Shown here one piece after another: positions 9,001 to 19,647 of a DNA stretch of 64,000 nucleotides (positions are counted from its first letter, which is position 1; each line of letters begins with the position of its first letter). Where the stretch lies: assembly GCF_001613085.1 (NCBI RefSeq), contig NZ_BDBR01000002.1, positions 434,001 to 498,000 of the forward strand, in the 5' to 3' direction. Under the pieces are notes generated by a model. It had not been told where the DNA came from and searched no databases. It worked only from the letters and a program-made list of their open reading frames with translations. A program made the position numbers and the translations under genes. Origin of the DNA: Nocardia salmonicida NBRC 13393. GTDB lineage: Bacteria > Actinomycetota > Actinomycetes > Mycobacteriales > Mycobacteriaceae.

Positions 9001-11693
9001 ACCTGTTCGACGCGGCCACGGTAGCCGGATTCCTGACCCGGCTCACCCGTCTCATCACCGCGGTGGTCACCGACCCCGGCGCACCGCTGCACACCTTCGA
9101 CCTGCTCGCCCCCGACGAACGAGGCAGGCTCCTCGACACCTGGAATCACACCGCCCGGCCAGCAGACCCGAGCACCACCCTGGTCTCGATGCTCGATGCG
9201 ACCGTGTCCTCGACACCGGATGCCGAAGCCCTCGTGGCCGACGATGTGCGCCTGACCTACGCCGACCTCGACGCGCGAGTGAACCGCCTGGCGCGCTATC
9301 TCATCGCGGCAGGCGTCGGCCCGGAAACCCGCGTGGCGCTGGCGATGCGCCGATCGGTCGACCTGGTCGTCGCGATGTACGCGGTCAGCACGGCAGGCGG
9401 CGCGTATGTCCCTATCGATCCCGACCAACCACCGGCCCGCACCCGGCACATCCTGGACACCGCGTCGCCACTGCTGACCCTCACCAGCACGGGCACGTGG
9501 CTTGCCGCGACGGACTCGCCGGGAACCTCCGTGCTGTGCGTCGAGCAGTTGGACCTGGCACCTCACAGCCCCGCCCCGATCACCGACCGCGACCGCCGCG
9601 CCCCCTTGCGCGCCGCGAATACCGCCTACGTGATCTTCACCTCGGGTTCGACGGGTCGTCCGAAGGGTGTGGCCGTCTCCCACTCCGCGATCGTCAACCA
9701 GTTGCGGTGGAAGACCACCGAATTCGGGCTCACCGCCCAGGACAGCGTTCTGTTGAAGACAGCCGCCACGTTCGACTTGTCGGTCTGGGAGTTCTGGTCC
9801 GCGCCGGTCTGCGGCGGTCGACTGGTTCTCGCCGCACCCGATGGTCACCGGGACCCGACCTACCTCGCCGAGCTGATGCGACGCGAAGAAGTGACGACCC
9901 TGCACGTCGTTCCGTCGATGCTCGACACCCTGCTCAGCGACACGCTCGCGCCGTCGCTGCGCCGTGTCCTGGCCATCGGCGAAACCCTCCCGGTCGCACT
10001 GACTCGCCGATTCGCCACCGTGGCACCGAATATCGCGCTGTTCAACGTCTACGGCCCCACCGAGGCCGCGGTCTCGATCACCAGCCACCGGGTGCGCGCC
10101 GCCGACACGACCACCGTCCCGATCGGCAGACCGGTCTGGAACAGCCAGGTCTACGTCCTGGACGCACGACTACGCCCGGTCCCGGTCGGTGTGCCGGGCG
10201 AGCTGTACCTGGCAGGCGCCCAGCTGGCCACCGGTTACCTGGCCCGCCCCGACCTCACCGCCGAACGCTTCGTCGCCAACCCGTTCCAGGCGGGCACCCG
10301 CCTGTACCGCACCGGCGACCTCGCCGCATGGAACCGACACGGCGAACTCGAATACCGAGGCCGCACCGACTTCCAGCTCAAGATCCGCGGCTTCCGCATC
10401 GAACTCGAGGAAATCGACGCCGTCCTGGGCTCGCACCCCGACGTCGGCGCCACCGTCACCGTCGGTCGCGAGAACCAGGCCGGGGCAACAGTATTGGTGT
10501 CCTACGTGGTCGCCGCGCACGGTCGCGAGGTTCACGTGGACAGCCTCGTGCGGTGGGCAACCCAGTCGCTGCCCACCCACATGGTTCCCACCACGATCAT
10601 GGTCCTCGACGACATCCCCCTGACCACCATCGGCAAACTGGACCGCGCCGCCCTGCCCGCCCCCGAACTCGCCACCCGCACCTACCGCGCCCCGGACACA
10701 GCCGTTGAACACACGGTCTGCGACATTTTCGCCGACATCCTGTGCCTGGACCGCGTCGGCATGGACGACCACTTCTTCGAACTCGGCGGCACGTCCCTGA
10801 GCGCCACCCGCCTGTCCACCCAGCTCGGCGCCGCGACAGCCGCGACCGTTCCCATCACCTGGATCTTCACCACGCCCACCCCGGCGGGCATCGTGGCGGC
10901 GTTGCGCGCCGAGGGCGCCGACAGCGCGGGCACCGACGCCGCCTTCGACGTCCTGCTGCCTCTGCGTACCGAGGGCACCGGCGAGCCGCTGTTCTGTGTC
11001 CACCCCATCAGCGGCATCGCCTGGTCCTTCAGCGGCCTCGCCGCCCACCTCGACCGTCCGCTCTACGGACTCCAATCACCGGCGTTGAGTTCGGTCGAGC
11101 CCCTCCCGGATTCGATCGAGGAATGGGCTCTGCTCTACCTCAAGGAAATCCGCGCGGTGCAACCCGAAGGCCCGTACCACCTGCTCGGCTGGTCCCTCGG
11201 TGGCGTCATCGCCCACGCCATGGCGGTGCAGCTACAGGAAGACGGCGAAGACGTCGCGGTGCTGGCCATGCTGGACAGCACCCTGTCGTCGGCGTCGACG
11301 GCCGTCGCCACCCCCGCGACCGCTGCCGATCTGCTCGGCGGGTTCGTCGGCGCCGACGAGGTGGACCTCACCGAACCCGTCGACCTGCACCAACTCGCCC
11401 GGACCCTGTTCGAACGCACCGCCCCGCAGACACCCCTCGACCCCGCCCGCATCGACCGAATCGTCGACGCGGCGATCACCTCGCTCACCCTCGACGCCGC
11501 CTATCATCCCCGCCGGTTCGACGGCACGATCACCTATTTCACCGCAGCCCAGGACGATCCGACCGGGACCGCCGGTGCGTCGTCGTGGGACCAGGCAGTG
11601 ACCGGCTCCGTCGACAACCATCCCGTGGATGCAACCCATTGGCGCATGACCGAGGACCGCGCCCTCGCCGTCATCGCCGACACGCTCGGCTAG
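1..11693 (+). CDS. Terminal non-ribosomal peptide synthetase, 5' end outside window
   Basis: The frame is open from base 3, so the start lies upstream. Domains by approximate nucleotide position: C-terminal lobe of a condensation domain (1-740); A1 (760-2225, YTSGSTGLPKG near 1215); carrier with GGDSI (2350); epimerase (2530-3880, HHYVIDG near 2925, NYLGR near 3615); full condensation domain, probably D-accepting because it follows the epimerase (3985-5250, HHILLDG near 4372); a second C-terminal C lobe (5290-5970); A2 (6015-7490); carrier GGNSL (7608); condensation domain (7790-9110, HHIAGDG near 8165); A3 (9175-10670); carrier GGTSL (10782); thioesterase (10980-11693, GWSLGG near 11190). 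It therefore adds three residues, the first epimerised, and releases the peptide. My hand-read pocket residues are DPLISGGII for A1, DQEISGGIG for A2 and DLWHLIVVS for A3. A3 is loosely serine-like; the others are unassigned. Product unknown. Confidence 0.95.
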   Translation, partial: RTPEHTTAELLDTLDRLDDPIAESTYWRSVLTDLPQDLNLPTDRARPATSVVADARVCFEIPADLHRRMRDFAESRDTTVFSLVHTVFAVLLARLSGTEDIAIDTLHLLLRLPVRGNTVVDELLAEATTVARRAFTRNRPPLDHKPDEQPLVRVMLVSDESPEVDTVARDLVLSLNSAHHPAADEDPITAEFLYASALFDQSTVAVLAQRLILLLAAAIEHPHTPVGDLTLLAAEEHAALTARDADPETATGLFPDLVSRGSTHGPDRVAVRYRDRSITYGELAEQTARLARALIAHDVGPEVAVAVALPRSFEMVAAALAVARAGGAYVPMDPRNPAQRLRHLVEDSGAKLGITAAAHLEDLPDDLTWLTLDELDRAGATHPTTPITDADRLAPLRVDHPAYIIYTSGSTGLPKGVTVTHAGLAPLVDEAVRRYHLESDHRFLHICAPWFDPSVLEWLCAFATGATLVVVPSDIAGGVELADLLATESVTHAIITPAVLGTLDPAGLDALESLSVGGDVTTPELLAKWQPGRRYLNGYGPTETTIISSYAELTAGQPISIGSPVQGTHAMILDARLHPVAPGVTGELYLTGAALARGYRNQPTTTSARFVPDPWGAPGTRMYRTGDLVRRRDTGDIDYLGRADTQLKVRGFRIEPGEIDAVLVSHPSVEFAVTVGRRTPSGSTTLVSYVLAAQGHSADPHTLAEYAADRLAAHAVPSAIVVLDTLPLTSNGKLDRNALPEPATATEPAAAPTGAIQTLLAELFTRVLGVPQVGVHDSFFAIGGDSILSIQLVSLARAAGIVFTTRDVFEHRTVAKLSAIAALDSPNAPVLAELPGGGIGDVALTPVLADFLTTGSSDRFAQTMVLALPDNIDRAGLKATIATVLRHHDMLRSRLRRDGDEWRWEVLAPHTIDVDSLITEIDAPQTATAPDELTRIGSAAMDSALSALDPAAARMIAFTWIRRHGARDVLAVAAHHYVIDGVSWRILLPDLVLAWAQHEAGQHIALPPVATSFRRWAHGLATADRTAELDHWQQVLATPDPLLGARALDSGLDTEATMRSITVQIPAEITEPLLTTLPAQYRAGADHALLAALALAVRVWRARRGIDSATLRLRLEGHGRQEDAVPGADLTRTVGWFTTVYPVALDLRAITPATFDDEALAATVRTVKEQLLAVPDNGIGFGLLRSAPETRNLVSGNIGQIGFNYLGRATTGALPTDDVAWLPTADLGEIEVDYDPTLPAHTVLDINAIAVTTDTGLRLQANFRYATGILTEAEVEELAQDWTSWLTALADHTLHPSAGGLTPSDVALVQVSQTDLDTWRRTHPGLSDVLPLSPLQHSLLALGDMLDESVHAYVIQLMAELSGELDTDRLRHAAATVLHRHANLRSAFVTAPDGTPVQLVADAVEAPFRIVEAADAELPALLAADQQAGFDPTIAPLLRFTVYITGSGRSHLVLTGHHILLDGWSMPLLMKELLVLYATHGDATPLPPVRPYRDYLEWLTRQDRTAAERAWSEVLDGVRTTMIAPELTWPPATGTGYGLCEFELDAARTAELTTFAAAAEVTANTVFQTAWGLVVAASTARDDVVFGATVSGRPPQLDGVGDMIGLFVDAVPVRVRIDPANNAGDLIRAVQAEQASVLDHHHLGLGAIQRVAGLGELFDTMLAFESYPVDVEGLQQAGGALDNLSIDDLQGADHTHYPITVLVFLGARTQVQIKYRRDLVSDAAARAVTDRLHSAIDQLIATPTTPAVRIAEQLAADPTDPITRSRYWRQTLADPPARLVLPTEHSRSGQSVNHGATEPGRTRFAVPASVHRDLGRLADTANVSRQTLVRTAVAVLLARLTASDDIVIRTGTPDLLLRNTIDPTAPFLDLLTQAHNTESQALAHAGIPLADFANLIGVEPRSLGQVCLQVRSADAAAPEEDAPTAGELTVTVIEGESSTVIEISFARTLFDDHEADTFVRRLVRLLTAVADRPRTPAGDLPLSDHAEYTFLTHLGDGTLPSTTGTLPELLVRGTGFGQHRIAVRENANAYTYGTLDADSSRLARVLVAEGIGPETVVASAVPRSYESILAFWAIAKAGGVYLPVDPNYPDDRVRHMLDDSGATIGLTVAAKANKLPESLRWLILDEPTTQARIAACSSTPVRDRDRRAPLRRDNIAYVIYTSGSTGTPKGVSVTHAGVGALLAHSAALMRLRHDHRMLHVCSPSFDQSIEELGTAFHHGATLVIAPPDTLGGTDLDDLLRAQQVTHTIITPALLSTLDPAALPDLQCVSAGGEATAPELLASWQPGRSFLNGYGPTEATIGATYSALRAGDRVTIGRPVPGMRAVVLDARLHPVPVGATGELYLAGPALARGYRGRAAATADRFVACPWAGPGERMYRTGDLVRWVHGDTYELEYLGRTDFQIKIRGFRIEPGEIDSVLLRHPQLSFALTIGTENPAGETALVSYVTGRDIDPGAITRWSSSMLPAHMVPAAVVILDRIPLSAAGKIDRNALPAPEFATRAYREPATGLERTVAEVFAEVLGAERVGADDNFFDLGGNSLLATRLTARLGAAVDIRVPVRVLFAAPTVAECAREIAGLTRAAHRPALAARPRPDHIPLSPAQQRMWFLNRFDTGTAAYNIPVVLRLTGALDTTAMRQAFTDLVARHEILRTVYPTVDLAPAQIVLPIDHPDVPRLQVTTQGDDATVTALVSTVFDVTTEVPLRATLFELGPDDYVLAMAVHHIAGDGFSGGPLTRDLVTAYTARAEGKVPALAPLPVQYADYAVWQQTLLGDETDPTSMSAAQLAYWQQALAELPDQLDLPRDRPRPAIQSYAGGRVPFTVDTATHAALAELSRTHGATLFMAVHTALAVVLAELSGTTDIAIGTPVAGRGDAVLDDLIGMFVNTLVFRTRVDADASFAEQLTRQRDTDLAAFANADIPFERLVEVLNPTRSTARHPLFQVGLSFQNLAEVRMDLPGMSVSSVELDRALSQFDLHLILADRYTAEGSPAGISGYCTYATDLFDAATVAGFLTRLTRLITAVVTDPGAPLHTFDLLAPDERGRLLDTWNHTARPADPSTTLVSMLDATVSSTPDAEALVADDVRLTYADLDARVNRLARYLIAAGVGPETRVALAMRRSVDLVVAMYAVSTAGGAYVPIDPDQPPARTRHILDTASPLLTLTSTGTWLAATDSPGTSVLCVEQLDLAPHSPAPITDRDRRAPLRAANTAYVIFTSGSTGRPKGVAVSHSAIVNQLRWKTTEFGLTAQDSVLLKTAATFDLSVWEFWSAPVCGGRLVLAAPDGHRDPTYLAELMRREEVTTLHVVPSMLDTLLSDTLAPSLRRVLAIGETLPVALTRRFATVAPNIALFNVYGPTEAAVSITSHRVRAADTTTVPIGRPVWNSQVYVLDARLRPVPVGVPGELYLAGAQLATGYLARPDLTAERFVANPFQAGTRLYRTGDLAAWNRHGELEYRGRTDFQLKIRGFRIELEEIDAVLGSHPDVGATVTVGRENQAGATVLVSYVVAAHGREVHVDSLVRWATQSLPTHMVPTTIMVLDDIPLTTIGKLDRAALPAPELATRTYRAPDTAVEHTVCDIFADILCLDRVGMDDHFFELGGTSLSATRLSTQLGAATAATVPITWIFTTPTPAGIVAALRAEGADSAGTDAAFDVLLPLRTEGTGEPLFCVHPISGIAWSFSGLAAHLDRPLYGLQSPALSSVEPLPDSIEEWALLYLKEIRAVQPEGPYHLLGWSLGGVIAHAMAVQLQEDGEDVAVLAMLDSTLSSASTAVATPATAADLLGGFVGADEVDLTEPVDLHQLARTLFERTAPQTPLDPARIDRIVDAAITSLTLDAAYHPRRFDGTITYFTAAQDDPTGTAGASSWDQAVTGSVDNHPVDATHWRMTEDRALAVIADTLG

Positions 11694-11740
11694 CCGAAAC
11701 CGGATCCGGGCATGCCGAGTGACCCGGATCACTCTCGCGG

Positions 11741-11755
11741 TTGACCTTGGGTCAA
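11741..11755. promoter_or_regulatory. Inverted repeat upstream of serine hydrolase gene, possible MerR operator
   Basis: TTGACC-TTG-GGTCAA is a perfect 6-bp inverted repeat ending 16 bp before the ATG at 11772. A related repeat (TTGACCT-N13-AGGTCAA, 12890-12916) lies just before the adjacent merR-type gene. The shared half-site suggests one regulator reads both, but that is inference. Confidence 0.5.
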
Positions 11756-11771
11756 GGTGGAGGCTCATCTC

Positions 11772-12928
11772 ATGACTTCGAACTCGAACACCGCAGCGAA
11801 CGCCACCACAACTGTTGCAGCACAGGCTTATCCGAATCTCCAGCAGACCATCGAGGAGATCGTCGACACCGGTTTCGTCGGCCTGCAACTGCGGGTCGAC
11901 GACGAGCTCGGCGAGTGGGTCGGCAGCGCCGGGCGCAGCGTGCTGGGCGAGCCCGCGACCCCGCCGATCAACGGGCGCGTCCGGATCGGCAGCAACACCA
12001 AGACCTTCGTCGCGACCGTGGTCCTGCAGCTGGTGGCCGAGAACAAGATCGCCCTGGACACCCCCCACCGTCGACTACCTGCCCCGGTTCACACTGGACC
12101 CGCGCATCACGGTGAGGATGCTGTTGCAGCACACCAGCGGGATCTTCAACTTCACCGGCGAGGTCTACGAGGACGGGACGACCGCGCCGGGCGTCGTCGC
12201 CTGGGGTGGCAAAGAATGGGTGGACAACCGCTTCCAGACCCACGAGGCCGAAGAACTGGTGCGGCTGGCCCTGGCCCAGCCTGCCCGATTCGAACCGGGC
12301 ACCGACTGGAGCTACGCCAACACCAACTACGTGCTGGCCAAGCTGCTCATCGAGGCGGTCACCGGCCACCCACTCGCCGAGGAGATGCAGCGACTGATCC
12401 TGGGTCCGCTCGGACTGTCGGACACCGTGGTGCCGGAGACGTCCACCGAGATCGGCGGACCGCACGCCCACGCCTACTACCGCTACGACGACGCCGGTGT
12501 GGAGAAGACCGTCGATGTCAGCGTGCAGAACCCCTCCTGGATCTCCAGCGGCGGCGACATGATCTCCACCAGCAAGGATCTGCATGCCTTCATATCCGCC
12601 CTGCTGAGCGGCAAGCTGCTGCCCGCCCCGCTGCTGGCCGAGATGCTCACGCCCGAAACCAAGGTCTGCTACGGCCTGGGGGTGTTCGTGCAGAAGACCG
12701 CGACCGGCACCCTCATCACCCACAACGGCGGCCACGGGTGGTCACGCGGCACTGATGTACAGCACGCCCGACGGCGCCAAAACCATGACCGCGGCGCTGA
12801 ACTATGTCGACGACGCCGACCTGTCGCTGTCCACGGTGTTCCAGGCTGCCACGCAACGGCTGGTCGACGAGGTGTTCGGCGCCGAGGACTTGACCTCGCC
12901 CTCGCATCAAGGTCAACTTTCTCAGTAG
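11772..12928 (+). pseudogene. Serine hydrolase (class C beta-lactamase / DD-peptidase fold), two frameshifts
   Basis: The start is the ATG at 11772, preceded by a GGAGG-type ribosome site (about 11758-11763). The protein has the class C beta-lactamase fold motifs: SNTK (SxxK nucleophile) early, YAN (Y-x-N) near 12315, and HNGG near 12723. The frame breaks twice, each time by one extra base in a homopolymer: the C run at 12061-12066 and the GGG at 12736-12738. Removing one base at each restores a continuous protein of about 384 residues ending at TAG 12926-12928, with GHGGHAALMY in place of the broken segment. It has no obvious signal peptide, so it is probably a cytosolic esterase or peptidase-like enzyme rather than a true beta-lactamase. 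It could be a real pseudogene or two assembly errors. Confidence 0.8.
12890..12916. promoter_or_regulatory. Inverted repeat upstream of merR-type gene
   Basis: TTGACCT-N13-AGGTCAA is a perfect 7-bp inverted repeat. It overlaps the last codons of the serine hydrolase gene and ends 41 bp before the regulator start at 12958. It shares TTGACC/GGTCAA half-sites with the repeat at 11741-11755, consistent with autoregulation by the MerR-type protein. Inference only. Confidence 0.45.
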
Positions 12929-12957
12929 GACTACCCCGAGCAGGGCGGACTGAGCAG

Positions 12958-13743
12958 ATGAACAACGGCGTCACGATCGGCCAGGCCGCGGTATTCGCCG
13001 GCGTCACGATCAAGACGGTGCGGCACTACGAGAAGAACGGTCTGCTCGAAGAACCAGCGCGCGACAGCTCCGGCTACCGCCGGTACGGCTCGGCCGCGCT
13101 GCTGCGCCTGGTGCAGGTCAGAACCCTGGCCGGCGCCGGAGTACCGCTGGCCGAGATCGGAGCCCTGCTCGACGCCGACGCGGCATCGTTCGCCACCGAG
13201 CTGGCCGACGTCGAGCGGCGCCTCACCGAACGGATCGAGGAGTTGATCGTCCGCCGCGACACCCTGCACCGCCTCGCCGACGGCGACCGAACGCTGCTGC
13301 CCGACCGCGCGGTGGCGCTGCTCGCCCGCCTGCCTGAACTCGGCATCAGCCAGGCAGACATCGCCGCCGCCCGCGAGGGCTGGGTGCTGGCCAGAGCTCT
13401 CGTTCCGGAAGGCTTCGACGACTACCTGGCCAATATCGAGAACGCCATCGAAGACCCCGAGTTCCTCGCCGTGTATCGGCGCGCTTCCGAGGCGATGGGC
13501 TGGGAGCCCGACGACCCCAGGATCGAGGACCTCGCCACCGAGGTGGCCGAGCACTATCTCGCCAACCCCGATCACCTCGAGATCGTGACCGGGCTACAAG
13601 CCGGCACCGAGGCCGCGACACGCTACAAATTGATCCGGCACCACGGTGAAGAGCCGGAATCGACCGCGGCTCGGATGTCCACGCTCGTCGAAACGAAACT
13701 GCGTGCCGCGGGTGTACGGATTCCCGGACAGAACTCTCGGTGA
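12958..13743 (+). CDS. MerR family transcriptional regulator with extended C-terminal domain
   Basis: 261 residues. The N-terminal winged helix has the MerR signature: TIGQAAVFAGVTIKTVRHYE followed by GLL and SGYRRY. A coiled-coil segment follows (ADVERRLTERIEELIVRRD). The C-terminal half of about 150 residues is acidic, helical and ligand-binding-like (DDYLANIENAIEDPEF...); I do not recognise its ligand, and it lacks the cysteines of metal-sensing MerR proteins. It starts 29 bp after the serine hydrolase stop and both genes are preceded by related inverted repeats, so it probably controls itself and that hydrolase. Confidence 0.88.
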   Translation: MNNGVTIGQAAVFAGVTIKTVRHYEKNGLLEEPARDSSGYRRYGSAALLRLVQVRTLAGAGVPLAEIGALLDADAASFATELADVERRLTERIEELIVRRDTLHRLADGDRTLLPDRAVALLARLPELGISQADIAAAREGWVLARALVPEGFDDYLANIENAIEDPEFLAVYRRASEAMGWEPDDPRIEDLATEVAEHYLANPDHLEIVTGLQAGTEAATRYKLIRHHGEEPESTAARMSTLVETKLRAAGVRIPGQNSR

Positions 13744-13756
13744 GGCGCTGCCACCC

Positions 13757-14248
13757 TCAGATCTGATGCACCCACGCCACGAAGAACAGCCCGCCCGCCG
13801 CCGCGAGTACCACCACGAGCGGAATCGCCCACCACGAGCGGTCACCGCCCAGAACAGTCCGGATCACCCGCAGCTGCAACCGGCCGAACAGGGCGATCGA
13901 GCCGACGAACACCGGCGCGATCAGCACGCCCAGCGCCGCGTGCACCGCCCACGCCCCCGCCAGGGTGGGCCCGCCCCAGGAGTTCTCGTACCCATCGGCG
14001 GCGACCAGCGGATAAGCCAGACCGCGCACCAGAACCAGCGCGCTGAGCATCGCGAGGAACCAGCCGAGTAGCCCGAGTCCCCCCGACAGCACCGAGTGGA
14101 TCAGGCAGCGTCCCAGCGAAACATGGTGGGCGCCGACCGGTTCGCGCAGGAGCAGGCGCGGCACCCGCAGCCGGGTCCGTACCCGCGTGAATGCCAGTGG
14201 CAGTGCCAGCAGTTCATAGAACGCCGACCGTGCCACCGCGCCGATCAC
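13757..14248 (-). CDS. Small integral membrane protein, unknown function
   Basis: 163 residues with about three or four hydrophobic segments (around LGLLGWFLAMLSALVLV, AVHAALGVLIAPVFVGSIALF and WWAIPLVVVLAAAGGLFFVAWV). Its ATG overlaps the stop codon of the Nudix gene by 4 bases, so the two are translationally coupled. I recognise no named family. Arginine-rich stretches flank the first hydrophobic segment. It is the last gene of the minus-strand operon that begins with the reductase-like gene at 16309. Confidence 0.75.
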   Translation of the reverse strand: MIGAVARSAFYELLALPLAFTRVRTRLRVPRLLLREPVGAHHVSLGRCLIHSVLSGGLGLLGWFLAMLSALVLVRGLAYPLVAADGYENSWGGPTLAGAWAVHAALGVLIAPVFVGSIALFGRLQLRVIRTVLGGDRSWWAIPLVVVLAAAGGLFFVAWVHQI

Positions 14249-14658
14249 CGCAGCGACCCGGCCGCTGCTAGGTCGTCGAACAGCAACTGGTCGACCGGGG
14301 GGACCAGATCGCGGTCGCCGAACCCGAACCAGGCCAGCGCCTCGATTTCACTGCTGGCCGTGAGCACCCCGCGGTAGTCGGCGGTGTAGCACGCCATCCG
14401 GACCACAGTGTCGTGCCCGTCGGCGACCGCGGCCTCGTAGGTGCCGACGTGAACGGCGCTGTCCGGCGTGAGTTCGACGGTCAGTTCCTCGGCGACCTCA
14501 CGGACCAGGGTCTGCAGGTCGGTCTCGGCGCCTTCGCGTTTGCCGCCGGGAATGAAGAACACGTCCTTGCCGCGTGGACGGGCGCATAGGATGCGACCGT
14601 TCTCGATCAGCACCCAGGCCACCGTATCGATGAGCTGCTGTCGCGCAGGTTCCACCAC
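14245..14658 (-). CDS. Nudix hydrolase
   Basis: The Nudix box GKREGAE-x7-REVAEEL is complete, so it should hydrolyse a nucleoside diphosphate linked to another moiety with a divalent metal. The residues around the box (DVFFIPGGKREGAETD) resemble (d)NTP-pyrophosphatase-type members; the substrate cannot be told. The start is uncertain. The frame extends to 14775, which would overlap the upstream gene by 22 bases and add a non-domain-like arginine/proline leader. I chose the paired GTG codons at 14653-14658, just before EPARQQLIDTVAW, giving about 137 residues. It is coupled to the membrane protein gene by a 4-base overlap. Confidence 0.8.
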   Translation of the reverse strand: MVEPARQQLIDTVAWVLIENGRILCARPRGKDVFFIPGGKREGAETDLQTLVREVAEELTVELTPDSAVHVGTYEAAVADGHDTVVRMACYTADYRGVLTASSEIEALAWFGFGDRDLVPPVDQLLFDDLAAAGSLR

Positions 14659-14753
14659 GGCCCGCAGCTTAACCGGGATCGGTGCGACAGTGTTGCTCAG
14701 CGTCTGGCACACAGCCGGTGGGAACGGGGTTCGATGTCTGGCGCAGGCGGCGG

Positions 14754-15233
14754 TCAGTGCCCGGGCAGCACGCACACGGTGTCCAGCCCGAGGACGCGAT
14801 TGAGGCGTCCGAACGCCAGCCAGGAACCGATGCTCATGCTCAGCTCCACCACTTCGGCCTGGGAGTACTCGGCGAACATCCTGACCCAGAATTCATCGTC
14901 GAGGCCGTGATGGTCGGTGGCGTAGCGCTCGGCGTATTCGGCGGCCAGCCGGGTGCGTTCGTCGAACTGATCGGTGTCACGCCAGTGCGTGACCGCCTCG
15001 GGGAATTCCGCCTCGACCTTCTGGCCGTCGCGTTCGGTGCGCCAGTCCTGACAGAACAGACACCCGTTGATCTGGGCGATCCGCAGCCGGGCCGCTTCGA
15101 ACTCACGCAGGCCGAGAGTGGAGTGCTCATAGACCGACAGCGAGAACGCCGCCGCGGCGACGCCGATGCCGGGCACCATCTCGCCCCACACGTAACCGAT
15201 GGGATCTTTGCCCTCTGGAATGTCGATGATCAT
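14754..15233 (-). CDS. Carboxymuconolactone decarboxylase / AhpD-like protein
   Basis: 159 residues, all-helical, with the AhpD-type redox motif CLFC (GCLFCQDWR) and typical flanking segments (LREFEAARLRIAQINGC, and the C-terminal AEVVELSMSIGSWLAFGRLNR). Members are peroxidase-linked disulfide reductases or gamma-carboxymuconolactone decarboxylases. The paired cysteines favour the redox type. Its ATG overlaps the stop of the reductase-like gene by 4 bases, so the pair is co-translated and probably works on the same substrate. Confidence 0.88.
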   Translation of the reverse strand: MIIDIPEGKDPIGYVWGEMVPGIGVAAAAFSLSVYEHSTLGLREFEAARLRIAQINGCLFCQDWRTERDGQKVEAEFPEAVTHWRDTDQFDERTRLAAEYAERYATDHHGLDDEFWVRMFAEYSQAEVVELSMSIGSWLAFGRLNRVLGLDTVCVLPGH

Positions 15234-16309
15234 CGTGGTGTCCTTCCGAGTTTGCCGACCGCGGCACGCAGCGGCACATCGAGTGCGTCATAGAGACCGG
15301 GCGGCGCCTCGTCCAACCAGTCGATGGCATTGACCAAACGTCCTACCGCCGTGGCGTTTCCGCCCGCCGCGCGATTGCCGCCCTCGTCGGTCGCTTCCAC
15401 GCTGACCTCGATGCGCGGCGAGCCCTCGATGATCACCCGGTGGGCGCCGTCACCGTCGGGTGGTGTCGGCCAGTCCGGTGCGCAGCTGGGATGAATGCGG
15501 GTGACGTGCTCGATCACGATGCGCGCCTGACCGTCGATGATGCCCTGCACCTCGAACCGCACCGCGCCCTGTGTGCCTGCGTCGAAGGCTCCCATCCGGG
15601 TGGTCTGCACCGTCTCGTCGAGGGCGCGCCGGTCGACGGTTTCGCGGATCTCGTCGAGTTCGACACCCAATGCCCTGGCCATCAGCCGAATCTGGCCGCC
15701 CCACACCATCGTCGGTACGCTCGCCATGAGCATCGGCGGTTGGTAGTCCATCGGCTGTCCCATGCCGACGAGATAGCGCACCGAGTCGGGTTGGTCGTAG
15801 GTGGAGTAGTCGAAGATCTCCTGGCAACGCACCACATCGATGGTGGCGGCGAGCCCGCTGATCAACAGTGGCAGCACATCGTTGCCCCAGCCGGGATCCA
15901 CGCCGGAGACGAACAGTGAACCACCGCCCGCGGCAATGGCTTCCAGCACCGGTTCGCGCATTTCGGCCGGTGCGTTGCGCGGGTCGTAGAGGGCGTAGAG
16001 CGCGGGGGTGACGACGACAGCCCCGACGCGGATGGCTCGCACGATGTCGGCGAGCGCCTCATCGGGCCGGATCTCTCCGGAAGCCGCGTACACCACCGCC
16101 CGCGGACCGGTCGCGAGGAGCGCGTCGATGTCGTCACTGGCGGCCACCCCCAATTCGGTGTCGAGGCCCGCGAGCGTGCCCGCGTCTCGGCCGACCTTGT
16201 CGGGGTTGTGCACGAGCACCCCGGTGAGAACGAGCGCCGGATGGGCAGCCACGGCACGGATGGCCGCGCGGCCGACATTTCCCGTGCCCCAGACGATCGT
16301 GGGGATCAT
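15230..16309 (-). CDS. NAD(P)-binding reductase of the dihydrodipicolinate reductase-like fold
   Basis: 359 residues. A Rossmann motif sits at the N-terminus (VWGTGNVGRAAI, about residues 6-17). It is followed by the layout of DapB-N / diaminopentanoate dehydrogenase-like proteins, with a conserved GVDPGWGNDVLPLL and a long C-terminal catalytic half. Homologues in mycobacteria and Nocardia are annotated only generically as dihydrodipicolinate reductases and are not the lysine-pathway enzyme, which is about 250 residues. First gene of a four-gene minus-strand operon (reductase, AhpD-like, Nudix, membrane protein). The substrate is unknown. Confidence 0.85.
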   Translation of the reverse strand: MIPTIVWGTGNVGRAAIRAVAAHPALVLTGVLVHNPDKVGRDAGTLAGLDTELGVAASDDIDALLATGPRAVVYAASGEIRPDEALADIVRAIRVGAVVVTPALYALYDPRNAPAEMREPVLEAIAAGGGSLFVSGVDPGWGNDVLPLLISGLAATIDVVRCQEIFDYSTYDQPDSVRYLVGMGQPMDYQPPMLMASVPTMVWGGQIRLMARALGVELDEIRETVDRRALDETVQTTRMGAFDAGTQGAVRFEVQGIIDGQARIVIEHVTRIHPSCAPDWPTPPDGDGAHRVIIEGSPRIEVSVEATDEGGNRAAGGNATAVGRLVNAIDWLDEAPPGLYDALDVPLRAAVGKLGRTPR

Positions 16310-16358
16310 CGAGCCACCGTAGCAAGCGCTTGGTTCGGCGTCCGGAGTATCCGAAATC

Positions 16359-19565
<3,207 letters not shown>

Positions 19566-19647
19566 CCACCGGCGCGCGTCGACATGGGTTGCGCCGACTC
19601 GCTGTCGCCCGGAATCATCGGCGTATGAGGTTGGTAGGGGTGGCCCG

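Noticed and set aside
12061..12738. Programmed frameshifting in the serine hydrolase gene
   Set aside because: Two separate shifts in plain homopolymers without a slippery heptamer and stem-loop; mutation or sequencing error is simpler.
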